A stretch of 64,000 nt of DNA from UBA8231 sp036011085 (GTDB lineage: Bacteria > Latescibacterota > UBA2968 > UBA8231): the NCBI GenBank assembly GCA_036011085.1, contig DASCMS010000135.1:13521-77520 (forward strand), in the 5' to 3' direction. Positions 44,323 through 51,644 of the stretch are shown in pieces. The position numbers and the translations under genes were made by a program. The notes under the pieces were generated by a model, which had not been told where the DNA came from, did no database searches, and saw nothing but the letters and a program-made list of their open reading frames with translations. Positions within the stretch are counted from its first letter, which is position 1. Each line of letters begins with the position of its first letter.

Positions 44323-45044
44323 CACCCTCCCTCGGGCAGGTACGAAGCGAAGAGTCTCTGAATGTCATCCAGCATGTCGGCGTTGAGGGACAGCAATATG
44401 ATCCCGACGAAAGCATCGAGGCGCACCACGGCGTTGAGGCTCGCGTCCTGCTCCACTGACTGGCGCAGTCGCTCTGTAAAGCCCCGGTTGACAATCTGCA
44501 CCTGTTGGTAGATATGCGGCAGGTTTGCCAGTTCCCAATCGGGAGTACCGCCGCTGCGAGAGACGAAATACTGCGCCACCAGATACATGGCCAGGGCACG
44601 GAACGTCGTCTCTTCGGCGGTTGCCAGAGGCAGGTGGAAGCGCACCATGGGGCGCAGCTTCTCCATCACCGGACAGCCACTCGTCACCATATAGATGCCG
44701 AGCAGGGAGCTGACGGCCTCCGACATGTGCGTACGCTTGACGTAGCTGCGCTCATCGGTGCTGATGCGCAGGTCGATCTCTTCGTAGGATGCGGCGTCGG
44801 AGAAGAACCCGACAAAGTCCGAGATATTCGCCGCAATCGGACAGTGTGGATGCGCCTGCTGCTGCAGCGGGCAGTTGTCGCACTGGCTGCATCCCAGCTC
44901 GGTCCATGCGGGCAGGGGTGCCGCTGGATCCACAGGCGCCAGGGCGAGGCTCGACCGGTCGAGGTGCAGATCGAAGGTTCGCTCCGTGCCTCCTGGCAGC
45001 AGAAAGTCGTAGCGATAGCGGATGGTGTCGGCCACGTCGGTCAT
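44322..45044 (-). CDS. DUF6901-like protein with Cys-rich motif, unknown function
   Basis: A 240-residue cytoplasmic protein. The N-terminal 45 residues form a beta domain (YRYDFLLPGGTERTFDLHL), followed by a four-Cys/His cluster (LGCSQCDNCPLQQQAHPHCP) that looks able to bind a metal or iron-sulfur cluster, and then a mainly helical part. I recognise the overall pattern as an uncharacterised family (DUF6901-like), with modest confidence. The start at 45044 overlaps the GNAT gene stop (ATGA). Confidence 0.55.
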   Translation of the reverse strand: MTDVADTIRYRYDFLLPGGTERTFDLHLDRSSLALAPVDPAAPLPAWTELGCSQCDNCPLQQQAHPHCPIAANISDFVGFFSDAASYEEIDLRISTDERSYVKRTHMSEAVSSLLGIYMVTSGCPVMEKLRPMVRFHLPLATAEETTFRALAMYLVAQYFVSRSGGTPDWELANLPHIYQQVQIVNRGFTERLRQSVEQDASLNAVVRLDAFVGIILLSLNADMLDDIQRLFASYLPEGG

Positions 45045-45844
45045 GACGTCCTCCACAGACATGGTCTGGTGGTGGTGATCGCCGTGAAGCCCAGACCCTC
45101 CAGGATGGGGCGACTCGATGGCAGGGCGTCCACTTGCAGCCATGGCACGTTGCGGGCAGCCGCCTGCCGCGCCCGGTGTGCCACCATACTGCGGTACACG
45201 CCGCGATGGCGGTACTTCCTGATGACGCCGCCCCCCGCCATGCCGCTGAACAGGCTGTCGGGATGGAAGCCGTTGCGCGCTGATCCCACGGGCAGGCCAT
45301 CAACATAAGCGACGCACATCTCGAGGGACGATGGGTCGTTGCGGAGTTGTCGGGCAAGGGACTCTCCGTACGCAGCAGGTGTATCCGGCCAGACCTGGAC
45401 CCGGACCTGCATGTAGTCGGCCAGACCTGACTCATCGGTTACGGAGCGCACGTCATGGCCGGGATCCTCGGCCTCGATGACGCGACCAACGGGAGCCACG
45501 ACGACGGCCTCTTCCGTGCCGATGTCGAAACCAAGATGTCGCAGTCGCTCGAACAGCCGTCCCGGTGGATCGTGCGCGTATGCTTTCCATTCGAAGTCGT
45601 GCCCCCTGTGCTCGAAATACGCGATCTCTTGCTGCACGGCGGCATCGAACTGTGCCTCTGTGTGCGAGGAGAACACGATGTCGCTCGATGTGCCGAAACG
45701 ATCCACATGACGCACTACCCCTCCTTCCTGTACACGCAGGGCATGGCCCGGGAGCAGATCCCGGCGCTCCGCGTCGAAGCGCCGCAGCAGATCCATTCGC
45801 TGCGATTCTGTCAGGAGAGTCTCCCCTGTCTGTGTGTCGCCCAT
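45041..45844 (-). CDS. GNAT family N-acetyltransferase
   Basis: A 267-residue protein with the GNAT fold in the C-terminal half. The acetyl-CoA loop is IRKYRHRGVYRSMV, preceded by AYVDGLPVGSARNGF and followed by LQVDALPSSRPILEGLGF. The N-terminal part is an extension seen in two-domain acetyltransferases. ATG at 45844 is chosen; TTG at 45853 is possible. It is the first gene of the overlapping set. The 396 bases up to the divergent HTH gene (45845-46240) hold promoters and a small hairpin at 46186-46204, and no other gene I can support. Confidence 0.82.
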   Translation of the reverse strand: MGDTQTGETLLTESQRMDLLRRFDAERRDLLPGHALRVQEGGVVRHVDRFGTSSDIVFSSHTEAQFDAAVQQEIAYFEHRGHDFEWKAYAHDPPGRLFERLRHLGFDIGTEEAVVVAPVGRVIEAEDPGHDVRSVTDESGLADYMQVRVQVWPDTPAAYGESLARQLRNDPSSLEMCVAYVDGLPVGSARNGFHPDSLFSGMAGGGVIRKYRHRGVYRSMVAHRARQAAARNVPWLQVDALPSSRPILEGLGFTAITTTRPCLWRTS

Positions 45845-46185
45845 GGTCGGCAAGATATCACTCGACGTGACCTCCTTCCAACGGCCGTGTCGAGTGTCAT
45901 CAGGTGAATATGCGCGACATGCATGAGCCCGCCCGCAGGGCCAGCAGAGGAAAATCCATGGGCAGCGAAGACTCCATCACGTCTTCTCTCGTCATATCCA
46001 TGTCTTTCGCGCATATCGCTGGCTGCAGAAAACTTGCGCAGAATGTGGGAACCTGTCCGACGGTGACTCGTCTATTTTCGCGAGCTTGCTCACGTGATCT
46101 GGATCACAGCCCGAATCTTCCGACCAGGGGCGTCATTTTCAGTAGTTGTACGGATGCGCCCCCCAACTGTCGCGAGGTATATTGA

Positions 46186-46204
46186 CCCCGACCACGAGTC
46201 GGGG
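46186..46204 (+). promoter_or_regulatory. Hairpin in the leader of the tiny HTH gene
   Basis: CCCCGAC and GTCGGGG form a 7-pair stem with a CACGA loop, about 37 bases before the HTH start. There is no T-run. It is probably a leader or operator structure. Confidence 0.3.
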
Positions 46205-46240
46205 GGATACCCCGCGAGCCTTTGTAGGAGTCGCATTCTG

Positions 46241-46429
46241 ATGATTCTGACCGGAGTTCCCGTCGACATCCTCGAGCGGGCGGCGCGCGTCTACAAGACC
46301 AATAAAGACGCCGGTGCCGCCCTCGGCATGAGCATGAGAGGCTTCTCCAGAGCCTGTCGACGCTATGGGATCGAAACGCCGTACGCACGCCGCCAGAAGG
46401 ACCGTAGTCCGGCCCTGTCGTCTGACTGA
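46241..46429 (+). CDS. Tiny Fis-like helix-turn-helix protein (paralogue of 36188 gene)
   Basis: A 62-residue protein. LERAARVYKTNKDAGAALGM followed by SMRGFSRACRRYGIETPYAR is a single Fis-type HTH with a basic tail, half identical (21 of 42 positions) to the product of 36188-36379. AGGAG lies 11 bases before the ATG at 46241. It has no effector domain, so it should act as a small dimeric DNA-binding protein. It is alone on its strand upstream of the structured leader and sigma-like gene. Confidence 0.65.
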   Translation: MILTGVPVDILERAARVYKTNKDAGAALGMSMRGFSRACRRYGIETPYARRQKDRSPALSSD

Positions 46430-46594
46430 AAACTCGCTGTTGTCCCATCGCCGCGCCCGGATCGGGAATCCGTGATTCTACCAGCTCCTCCACCTGATCC
46501 GGGTGCGTGCACTTTTTTTCGTTTCCATGGATTTTCCCGGCATTTCCTGCGGAATAGTGCATCCGCTCCTGTGTAGAGCGTAGCAGAATATGCC

Positions 46595-46624
46595 TTGACA
46601 TTGCGCCCGTCAGGGGAGTATCCT
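46595..46624 (+). promoter_or_regulatory. Sigma-70-like promoter
   Basis: TTGACA (46595-46600), 18-base spacer, TATCCT (46619-46624). Predicted transcription starts at about 46631, at the left edge of the structured leader. Confidence 0.5.
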
Positions 46625-46709
46625 CCAGCGCAGGCCGGGACTCAGGTGGTAGCGCCCGCTTGGTCTCGGACGTTCTCGTACCTCTCGCGCAAGAAAGGGA
46701 GACAGATTA

Positions 46710-46781
46710 ATGCCGAGTATCCGCACACTTGCGACAATGCTCGCGGTCTGCCTCCCATGGGAGTCTGAATCAGCCACCTGA
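46710..46781 (+). CDS. Possible 23-residue leader peptide
   Basis: ATG at 46710, with GGGAG nine bases upstream, opens 23 codons (MPSIRTLATMLAVCLPWESE then SAT) and stops before the terminator. It may be a leader peptide whose translation influences the hairpin downstream. No runs of one amino acid point to a specific effector. Confidence 0.3.
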   Translation: MPSIRTLATMLAVCLPWESESAT

Positions 46782-46819
46782 TCACGTGACCGGTTGGTTT
46801 CTGCTACCTCTCTCCGGAG

Positions 46820-46851
46820 CCGCACTGCGAGCCTGCAGTTGCGGTTTTTTT
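46820..46851 (+). terminator. Rho-independent terminator in the leader
   Basis: CCGCA-CTGC (46820-46828) pairs with GCAG-T-TGCGG (46835-46844), with one bulged T, followed by seven T. It lies 42 bases before the start of the sigma-like gene and so would cut its transcript short unless bypassed. Confidence 0.7.
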
Positions 46852-46893
46852 GTGTTTCAGTATTCACGAATATCCCCTCACGGAGAGAGGATC

Positions 46894-47268
46894 TTGTATA
46901 ATCCTGATTTCTGGGAAGTCCAGCTCGACCCGGCCGATCTGGAACGCTACCCGGCGGCGGCGGCGATCTGGCACGAAGATGATGAAGACCAGCGTCTGCG
47001 ACATCACGGGCGTGAGCGAACAGAGCAGTTGTTTCCCCCCGTCATGGACCTGGTAGGCGGCGCCCTGACGGAGCGCCAGCGCGAGGCGGTCATGCTCTAT
47101 TTCCTCCACGACAAGACGCAGGAGGAGGTGGCCGAGATCATGGGGATCAACCGAAGGGTGGTCAGCCAGCATCTGTTCGGCATCCGGCGCAACGGTCGGC
47201 AGGTGGGCGGTGCCATCGCCCGGCTGCGAACCTTGTGTCGGAAACGGGGGATCGTCGCCGATGCCTGA
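46894..47268 (+). CDS. Sigma-70 region 4-like HTH protein
   Basis: A 124-residue protein whose second half is a sigma-70 region 4 type HTH (LTERQREAVMLYFLHDKTQE then EVAEIMGINRRVVSQHLFGI). The N-terminal half (YNPDFWEVQLDPADLERYPA) is acidic and not a sigma region 2, so it is not a full sigma factor. TTG at 46894 is chosen because GGAGAG stands six bases before it and coding character starts there. It probably acts as a phage-like or antiterminator-like DNA-binding regulator, preceded by a leader with a terminator. Confidence 0.65.
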   Translation: MYNPDFWEVQLDPADLERYPAAAAIWHEDDEDQRLRHHGRERTEQLFPPVMDLVGGALTERQREAVMLYFLHDKTQEEVAEIMGINRRVVSQHLFGIRRNGRQVGGAIARLRTLCRKRGIVADA

Positions 47269-47292
47269 ATGAGATGGTCCAGCACCACGTGT

Positions 47293-47331
47293 GGGGGTGG
47301 CGGGCGGTGTTGACACCGTTCCGCCACCCCC
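47293..47331 (+). terminator. Very stable hairpin after the sigma-like gene
   Basis: GGGGGTGGCGG (47293-47303) and CCGCCACCCCC (47321-47331) pair perfectly over 11 bases, with an inner CGGTG-TTGA-CACCG hairpin. Only a short GCTTT follows, so it may be a weak terminator or an mRNA end-protecting structure. Confidence 0.55.
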
Positions 47332-47390
47332 GCTTTAGTTATGCCAACTGCATCGATGCGCAGGCGGCCCTGTGCAGGAGGGTGTTGTCC

Positions 47391-47573
47391 ATGAATATGG
47401 ACCGTCGTACCGGCTGGAAACACTGGTTCGCTGATGTCGGCTATATCTACGTCGTTGTTGCTGTCCTCGTAGGAGCCGTCCTCGTCCTGGCCGACATGTA
47501 CGGCGGCCGCCAGCCCGTCAGGACTGCTGGCGAACCGACCAGCGAGGCGCCGGGTTACGGTCCGCCACAATAG
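47391..47573 (+). CDS. 60-residue single-pass membrane protein
   Basis: ATG at 47391 has AGGAGG nine bases upstream. The protein has a basic N-terminus (MNMDRRTGWKHW), one transmembrane helix (about residues 17-36, VGYIYVVVAVLVGAVLVLAD) and a polar tail, so it should sit N-in in the inner membrane. It lies between the hairpin at 47293-47331 and an acetyltransferase. Function unknown. Confidence 0.55.
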   Translation: MNMDRRTGWKHWFADVGYIYVVVAVLVGAVLVLADMYGGRQPVRTAGEPTSEAPGYGPPQ

Positions 47574-47641
47574 CACCCGCCGGCAGCCAGATCGACGGCA
47601 ACGTTGGCGACGACCTTAACGGTTCCATAGCTTGAGTCGCT

Positions 47642-48268
47642 ATGACCGTGGAAGCACGCATCGCCGATCCCTCCCGGGGTGAACACGACGCCTGTACACT
47701 GCAGGTCCCCGACGTCGGCTACCGCGACAGCTTCATCGAGGGTGCCGGTGAGTTTGCCGGGGAAGGCCGGCTGGACTCCACCTACGCCTCTTTTCTCGGC
47801 TTTGACGTCCCCCGTCTGCAACGCGATTTCCCCACCTTCGTGGAAGATCTCCGACGCATGTCGGACGAAGACCGTGTGCGTCAGGCCGGCTACCGGGACT
47901 GCGTCTACTGGCTCGTCGACGCCGGCTGCTACGTCGGCCAGTCTTCGATCCGGCCCGAACTGGGCACACCCTATCTCATCACCTACGGCGGCCACATCGG
48001 CTACAGCATCCGACCCACTCGGCGGCGCCAGGGCTACGGACGACGGGTGCTGCAGCTGGCCCTTGAGAAGTGCGGCGAACTCGGCCTCGAGCGAGTCCTG
48101 GTGACATGCGATGAGGACAACGCCGCCTCCCGTCTGATCATCGAAGGCAACGGTGGCGTCTTCGAGTCGGGAATGCTCATGGACGATGTCGTCGCCCGCG
48201 CCGAGGGACGTGCCGGAGAAGAGGTCCGGAAGCTGCGCTACTGGTTCGAACTGCCCTCTTGCCTTTGA
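47642..48268 (+). CDS. GNAT family acetyltransferase
   Basis: A 208-residue protein of the COG3981-like acetyltransferase group. The acetyl-CoA motif is IRPTRRRQGYGRRVLQLAL, followed by VLVTCDEDNAASRLIIEGNGG, the usual family end. The substrate is unknown. The gene starts with ATG at 47642 without a clear ribosome site, and its stop falls just before the phosphodiesterase start. Confidence 0.85.
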   Translation: MTVEARIADPSRGEHDACTLQVPDVGYRDSFIEGAGEFAGEGRLDSTYASFLGFDVPRLQRDFPTFVEDLRRMSDEDRVRQAGYRDCVYWLVDAGCYVGQSSIRPELGTPYLITYGGHIGYSIRPTRRRQGYGRRVLQLALEKCGELGLERVLVTCDEDNAASRLIIEGNGGVFESGMLMDDVVARAEGRAGEEVRKLRYWFELPSCL

Positions 48269-48273
48269 CTGGC

Positions 48274-49464
48274 ATGGACGATCAGCTGGTCCTCCCCGAC
48301 TACGGTGGTGGCAGCATCGTCAACGTCGCAGCCTCGATCCTCGAGGCTTTTGGTGTCGAATCGCCTGCCGTGCCGCTGCGTACAGACCTGTTGCCGCCAG
48401 GTGGCCTGGTGGGTGCCAACGGCACGGTGTTGCTGGTCCTCGACGCTCTTGGCTGGTCTCAGCTCGAGGCCGCTGTTGCCTCCGGTCGCGTGCCCCGGCT
48501 GGCGGGACTCATCGAGGCGGCCCCCCTTGGCGTTCAGCGTCTCACATCGGTGTTTCCATCGACCACGACAGCCGCCCTCAGCAGCCTGGCCACGGCCTGC
48601 CCCCCGGCGATACATGGCGTTCTCGGACACATGCTCTGGTTCGAGGAGTTGGGTGCCGTCGTCAACATGCTCACGTTCTGTCCCCTCGGCACTGACGTGC
48701 CGATCACGGAGGAACTGGTGCGCCGCGTGCCGACGATCTATGAACGTCTCCGTGCTGCCGGCGTGTCGTCGACGCTGATCACAGACTTCGCTTTTGAGGG
48801 GACATCCTTTACCAACCTGCTTGCCGAGGGTGCCCGCTTCGCCGGCTATGGCGGCCTGTCGCAGATTTCCTACCAGTTGGAACAGGCGCTGGCGGGTGCC
48901 GAGGGACCTGCCTTCTACTCCCTGTACTGGCCGCTCATCGACACGCTGTCCCACTTTCATGGCCCCCACCACGGGGATTCGCCTTCGTCGGCATGCCTGG
49001 AGGAGATGGAATTCATCGATCTCATGCTGGGCAAAGTGGCCGACATCTGCAGCCGCTACGGATGCACTCTCGCCGTCGTGGCCGACCATGGGCAGACCGC
49101 CCTGCGTCCCGAAGCCGCCCATTCTGTGCAGGGGGATCTCAAAGCATCGTTGAACCGGCCTCCCGGTGGGGGCCGACGCGCGCTCTACCTGAGCGGCGTC
49201 GACGTGGATCGCGTGTCGGCCGATGCCGCGCTGGCAGGCTCCCTGCAGCTGGCCATCTCCACCGATGACGCCATCGCCGACGGTTGGTTTGGCGGATCCT
49301 GCGACGGTCTGTCCTCCCGCATCGGTGACACCATCGTGCTTGCCGGTGAGGGCGTGCAGTTCCTCTACGACTACGGTCGCGGCACCTATGCGCACTACGG
49401 CTGCCATGCGGGTCTGACGAGCCGGGAGATGCACGTCCCCCTCCTCGTCGTGCCTCACGTGTAA
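48274..49464 (+). CDS. Type I phosphodiesterase / nucleotide pyrophosphatase family protein
   Basis: A 396-residue alkaline-phosphatase-fold protein. Metal ligands and nucleophile appear in order: VLLVLDALGW (Asp), FPSTTTAALSSL (Thr nucleophile), PLIDTLSHFHGP (Asp-x-x-x-His), VVADHGQT (Asp-His) and a C-terminal His in SREMHVP. It hydrolyses phosphodiesters or phosphoesters; the substrate is unknown. ATG at 48274 is preferred over TTG at 48259, which would overlap the acetyltransferase gene by ten bases. There is no signal peptide. Confidence 0.85.
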   Translation: MDDQLVLPDYGGGSIVNVAASILEAFGVESPAVPLRTDLLPPGGLVGANGTVLLVLDALGWSQLEAAVASGRVPRLAGLIEAAPLGVQRLTSVFPSTTTAALSSLATACPPAIHGVLGHMLWFEELGAVVNMLTFCPLGTDVPITEELVRRVPTIYERLRAAGVSSTLITDFAFEGTSFTNLLAEGARFAGYGGLSQISYQLEQALAGAEGPAFYSLYWPLIDTLSHFHGPHHGDSPSSACLEEMEFIDLMLGKVADICSRYGCTLAVVADHGQTALRPEAAHSVQGDLKASLNRPPGGGRRALYLSGVDVDRVSADAALAGSLQLAISTDDAIADGWFGGSCDGLSSRIGDTIVLAGEGVQFLYDYGRGTYAHYGCHAGLTSREMHVPLLVVPHV

Positions 49465-49514
49465 CAAGCCCTGTCGGTTTCGCCGGTTTCCGCGTCCTTT
49501 ATATTGCTACTTCT

Positions 49515-50474
49515 ATGACAACTCGAATCATTGGTTTTCTCGCCGTCTTCTGGGCTCTTCCTCTAGCCGCCACCGGGGTCGTACAGGACACGGTGCTGCA
49601 GGAAGCCCTCGTCCTGCTCGACGCCCGCCTTGCCAGCGCCGATCCGGTGCACGCTGTCCGGCTGTTCGACGACATCGGTGATCGCACGTCCCGTACGTCG
49701 TCGCAGGTACGCCGCCATCTGCAGATACGCCTCGAGGACTTCGCTGACCTGCACGACTCCAATCCGGCTGCCTGGCAGACCGCTCTGGGGCTCCGCGCCG
49801 ACACCATGTCCGAGCGCCAGGTGAAGCGTCTGGTCCGCGAGCTGTCGGGCATCTCCAGCCGCATTCTGCAATCCGACAGCGACTACCTGGTCGGTACCGG
49901 CATCCGCTGGGCGGCCCATGAGGCACGGGTGCCCGAGACGGAGGCCGAGTTGTTCGCCAGACGCCTGGTCGCCCACGGTGTGATCGACACGACCACGGAG
50001 TGGGCACCGGAACCGGTGGGCCTGATGGTCAGTGGCTGGACCGATCCCTACGAGTTCAACCTCGACCCGCTCTACATATTCTTCGACACCGACGAAGAGG
50101 CCTTTGTGCGCGAGTCCGTGCGTGACGTGCAACGCTTTGTTGTGCCCCGGGTCGTGCGCCGCCTGCCGGCCTCACGCGGGGTACAGTATGCCGTCCGGGA
50201 CCGCAACGTCACGCCTCTGATCGACCCACAGTACAACCTGCGGATCAGCGTTCTGAGCCTGCGCTTCGGCGGTACGAACGCGGATCTCATGCCCTGCATG
50301 GATGTCAACGCCAGCCTGCTGGCCACCGAGACCGGGGGCAGCGTCTGGCAGAGCACGCTGTCCCATTGTACCCGTGAACACGGTTCGGCGTCGACGAACG
50401 AACTCGACGATTTCTTTGAAGAGATCTCCGATCTGATCTTCGAGCGGGTCGACGGGCACTTCGAAACGCGGTGA
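49515..50474 (+). CDS. Secreted protein of unknown function
   Basis: A 319-residue protein with a clear signal peptide (MTTRIIGFLAVFWALPLAAT). The middle is helical (EALVLLDARLASADPVHAVR) and the C-terminal 110 residues look like an LpoB/CsgG-type alpha-beta domain (PLIDPQYNLRISVLSLRF then NELDDFFEEISDLIFERVDG), but that match is only impressionistic. A periplasmic location is likely. Its stop overlaps the methyltransferase gene (GTGA). Confidence 0.5.
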   Translation: MTTRIIGFLAVFWALPLAATGVVQDTVLQEALVLLDARLASADPVHAVRLFDDIGDRTSRTSSQVRRHLQIRLEDFADLHDSNPAAWQTALGLRADTMSERQVKRLVRELSGISSRILQSDSDYLVGTGIRWAAHEARVPETEAELFARRLVAHGVIDTTTEWAPEPVGLMVSGWTDPYEFNLDPLYIFFDTDEEAFVRESVRDVQRFVVPRVVRRLPASRGVQYAVRDRNVTPLIDPQYNLRISVLSLRFGGTNADLMPCMDVNASLLATETGGSVWQSTLSHCTREHGSASTNELDDFFEEISDLIFERVDGHFETR

Positions 50475-51619
50475 CCTGGCGGGCCCGTACCGGTCTGCTG
50501 GAGAGATTGGCGTCCCACCCGGACGCCTGTGAAGCCCTCTGGTTCACGACGAACCCGGGGCTCGAGGACGTGGTGGCCGACGAATTCTGCGAGCGACTCG
50601 CCGCAATCGGCATCCCCGCCGCCGACCTCGAAGTCGAACTCAAGCCCCTGGGCTTCAGCGGCAACATCATCACGTGGCTGCCACGAGTGGGCACCGACAT
50701 CGAGGCCGCCGCCCTTCGCCTGCGCTCCGTGCACCATGTCGTTCGTCCGATGTACGGCTTCGACCTGTCCCCAAACGGCGAGGGTGATCTCGACAGAATC
50801 GCCGCCCAGCTGACACTTCACGGTGTTCCTGCTCTCGAGGCAGGCGACGGGAGCTTCCGCATCACCACGCGACGCTCGGGGAACCACCCGTACGGCAGTA
50901 TGGATGTGCAGCAGCGGGCGGGCGCCACGTTGGTGGCCAGGTACGGACTGGCCGTCGACCTGGACGAGCCTGATTGCGAGGTCCGTGTCGACGTCATCGG
51001 CGCACAGTGCCTGGTAGGGATCCAGCTCACCGGCGAGTCCCTGAGCCGACGCAAGCAGCGGTGCTTTAACCCGCACGGGGCGATCAAGTCGAACGTGGCC
51101 TACGCCATGCTGCGGTTTGCCCGCCTGTCCTGCGGCAGGATCCTCGATCCGTTCTGTGGCTCAGCCACGATCCCCATCGAGGCGGCCCAGGTGTTTCCCG
51201 ACCTCGAAATCGTCGCCAGCGACTACTCCGCACGCGCCGTCGACGGCGCCCGCCTGAACGTGACCGCCGCCGGCCTCGATCAGCGCATCGATGTGCAGCA
51301 CCTCGACGTCGCCGACCTGGCCGGGATCCACTCCGAGGCAAGCTTCGACGCCATCGTCACCAACCCACCCTTCGGCGTGCGTCTCGGCCGCGGCATGGAT
51401 TTCCTCGCCTTCTACAGCCGCGTCCTCGACGCGGCCTCCCACCTGCTGAAGCCCGGAGGTCTGCTGGTGTTTCTCGCCTGGAAGCGCGGCGTCATCGACC
51501 GGGCGAACCACCCTCACGACCACTTCCGGCGCAACCACGTCCGGGTCGTCGAGACGGGCGGCATCTTTCCGCGCGTCTATGTCATGGAGCGGCGCAGTGT
51601 CGTGGATTTGACACTGTAG
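50471..51619 (+). CDS. THUMP-domain RNA methyltransferase (Trm14/RlmL-like)
   Basis: A 382-residue protein with an N-terminal THUMP/ferredoxin-like RNA-binding part (residues about 20-170, with LWFTTNPGLEDVVADEF) and a Rossmann-like methyltransferase (about 180-380). The AdoMet region is RILDPFCGSATIPIEAA and the catalytic motif TNPPFG, the signature of UPF0020 guanine N2-methyltransferases. It modifies tRNA or 23S rRNA guanines. GTG at 50471 overlaps the preceding stop. Confidence 0.88.
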   Translation: MTWRARTGLLERLASHPDACEALWFTTNPGLEDVVADEFCERLAAIGIPAADLEVELKPLGFSGNIITWLPRVGTDIEAAALRLRSVHHVVRPMYGFDLSPNGEGDLDRIAAQLTLHGVPALEAGDGSFRITTRRSGNHPYGSMDVQQRAGATLVARYGLAVDLDEPDCEVRVDVIGAQCLVGIQLTGESLSRRKQRCFNPHGAIKSNVAYAMLRFARLSCGRILDPFCGSATIPIEAAQVFPDLEIVASDYSARAVDGARLNVTAAGLDQRIDVQHLDVADLAGIHSEASFDAIVTNPPFGVRLGRGMDFLAFYSRVLDAASHLLKPGGLLVFLAWKRGVIDRANHPHDHFRRNHVRVVETGGIFPRVYVMERRSVVDLTL

Positions 51620-51644
51620 CAGTCGCTGTGCAACCATTGGCTTC

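Larger units (their letters stand above)
46630..46890 (+). ncRNA. Candidate structured leader RNA with terminator, before the sigma-like gene
   Basis: About 220 bases separate the promoter from a terminator, and the stretch is rich in possible long-range pairings. GCAGGC (46630-46635) matches GCCTGC (46831-46836), GGTAGC near 46648 matches GCTACC near 46803, CGCAAG near 46688 matches CTTGCG near 46728, and CTCCCATGGGAG forms a local hairpin near 46753. GCCTGC overlaps the terminator hairpin, so closing the long-range stem would open the terminator. It could be a cis-acting attenuator/riboswitch or a separate small RNA. It matches no RNA class I know. Confidence 0.35.

Noticed and set aside
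45904..46185. Plus-strand frame in the gap before the tiny HTH gene
   Set aside because: No ribosome site, unlikely composition, and it overlaps promoter-like and hairpin DNA.
46456..46519. Terminator after the tiny HTH gene (CCCGGATC...GATCCGGG, then seven T)
   Set aside because: The stem has a 32-base loop and nine bases before the T-run, so it is not a good intrinsic terminator, though weak activity is possible.
46636..46680. tRNA-like D-arm (CTCAGGTGGTAGCGC)
   Set aside because: No matching acceptor stem, anticodon arm or T-arm follows.
46897..46902. Perfect TATAAT
   Set aside because: It lies just inside the start of the sigma-like coding region and has no -35 at proper distance.
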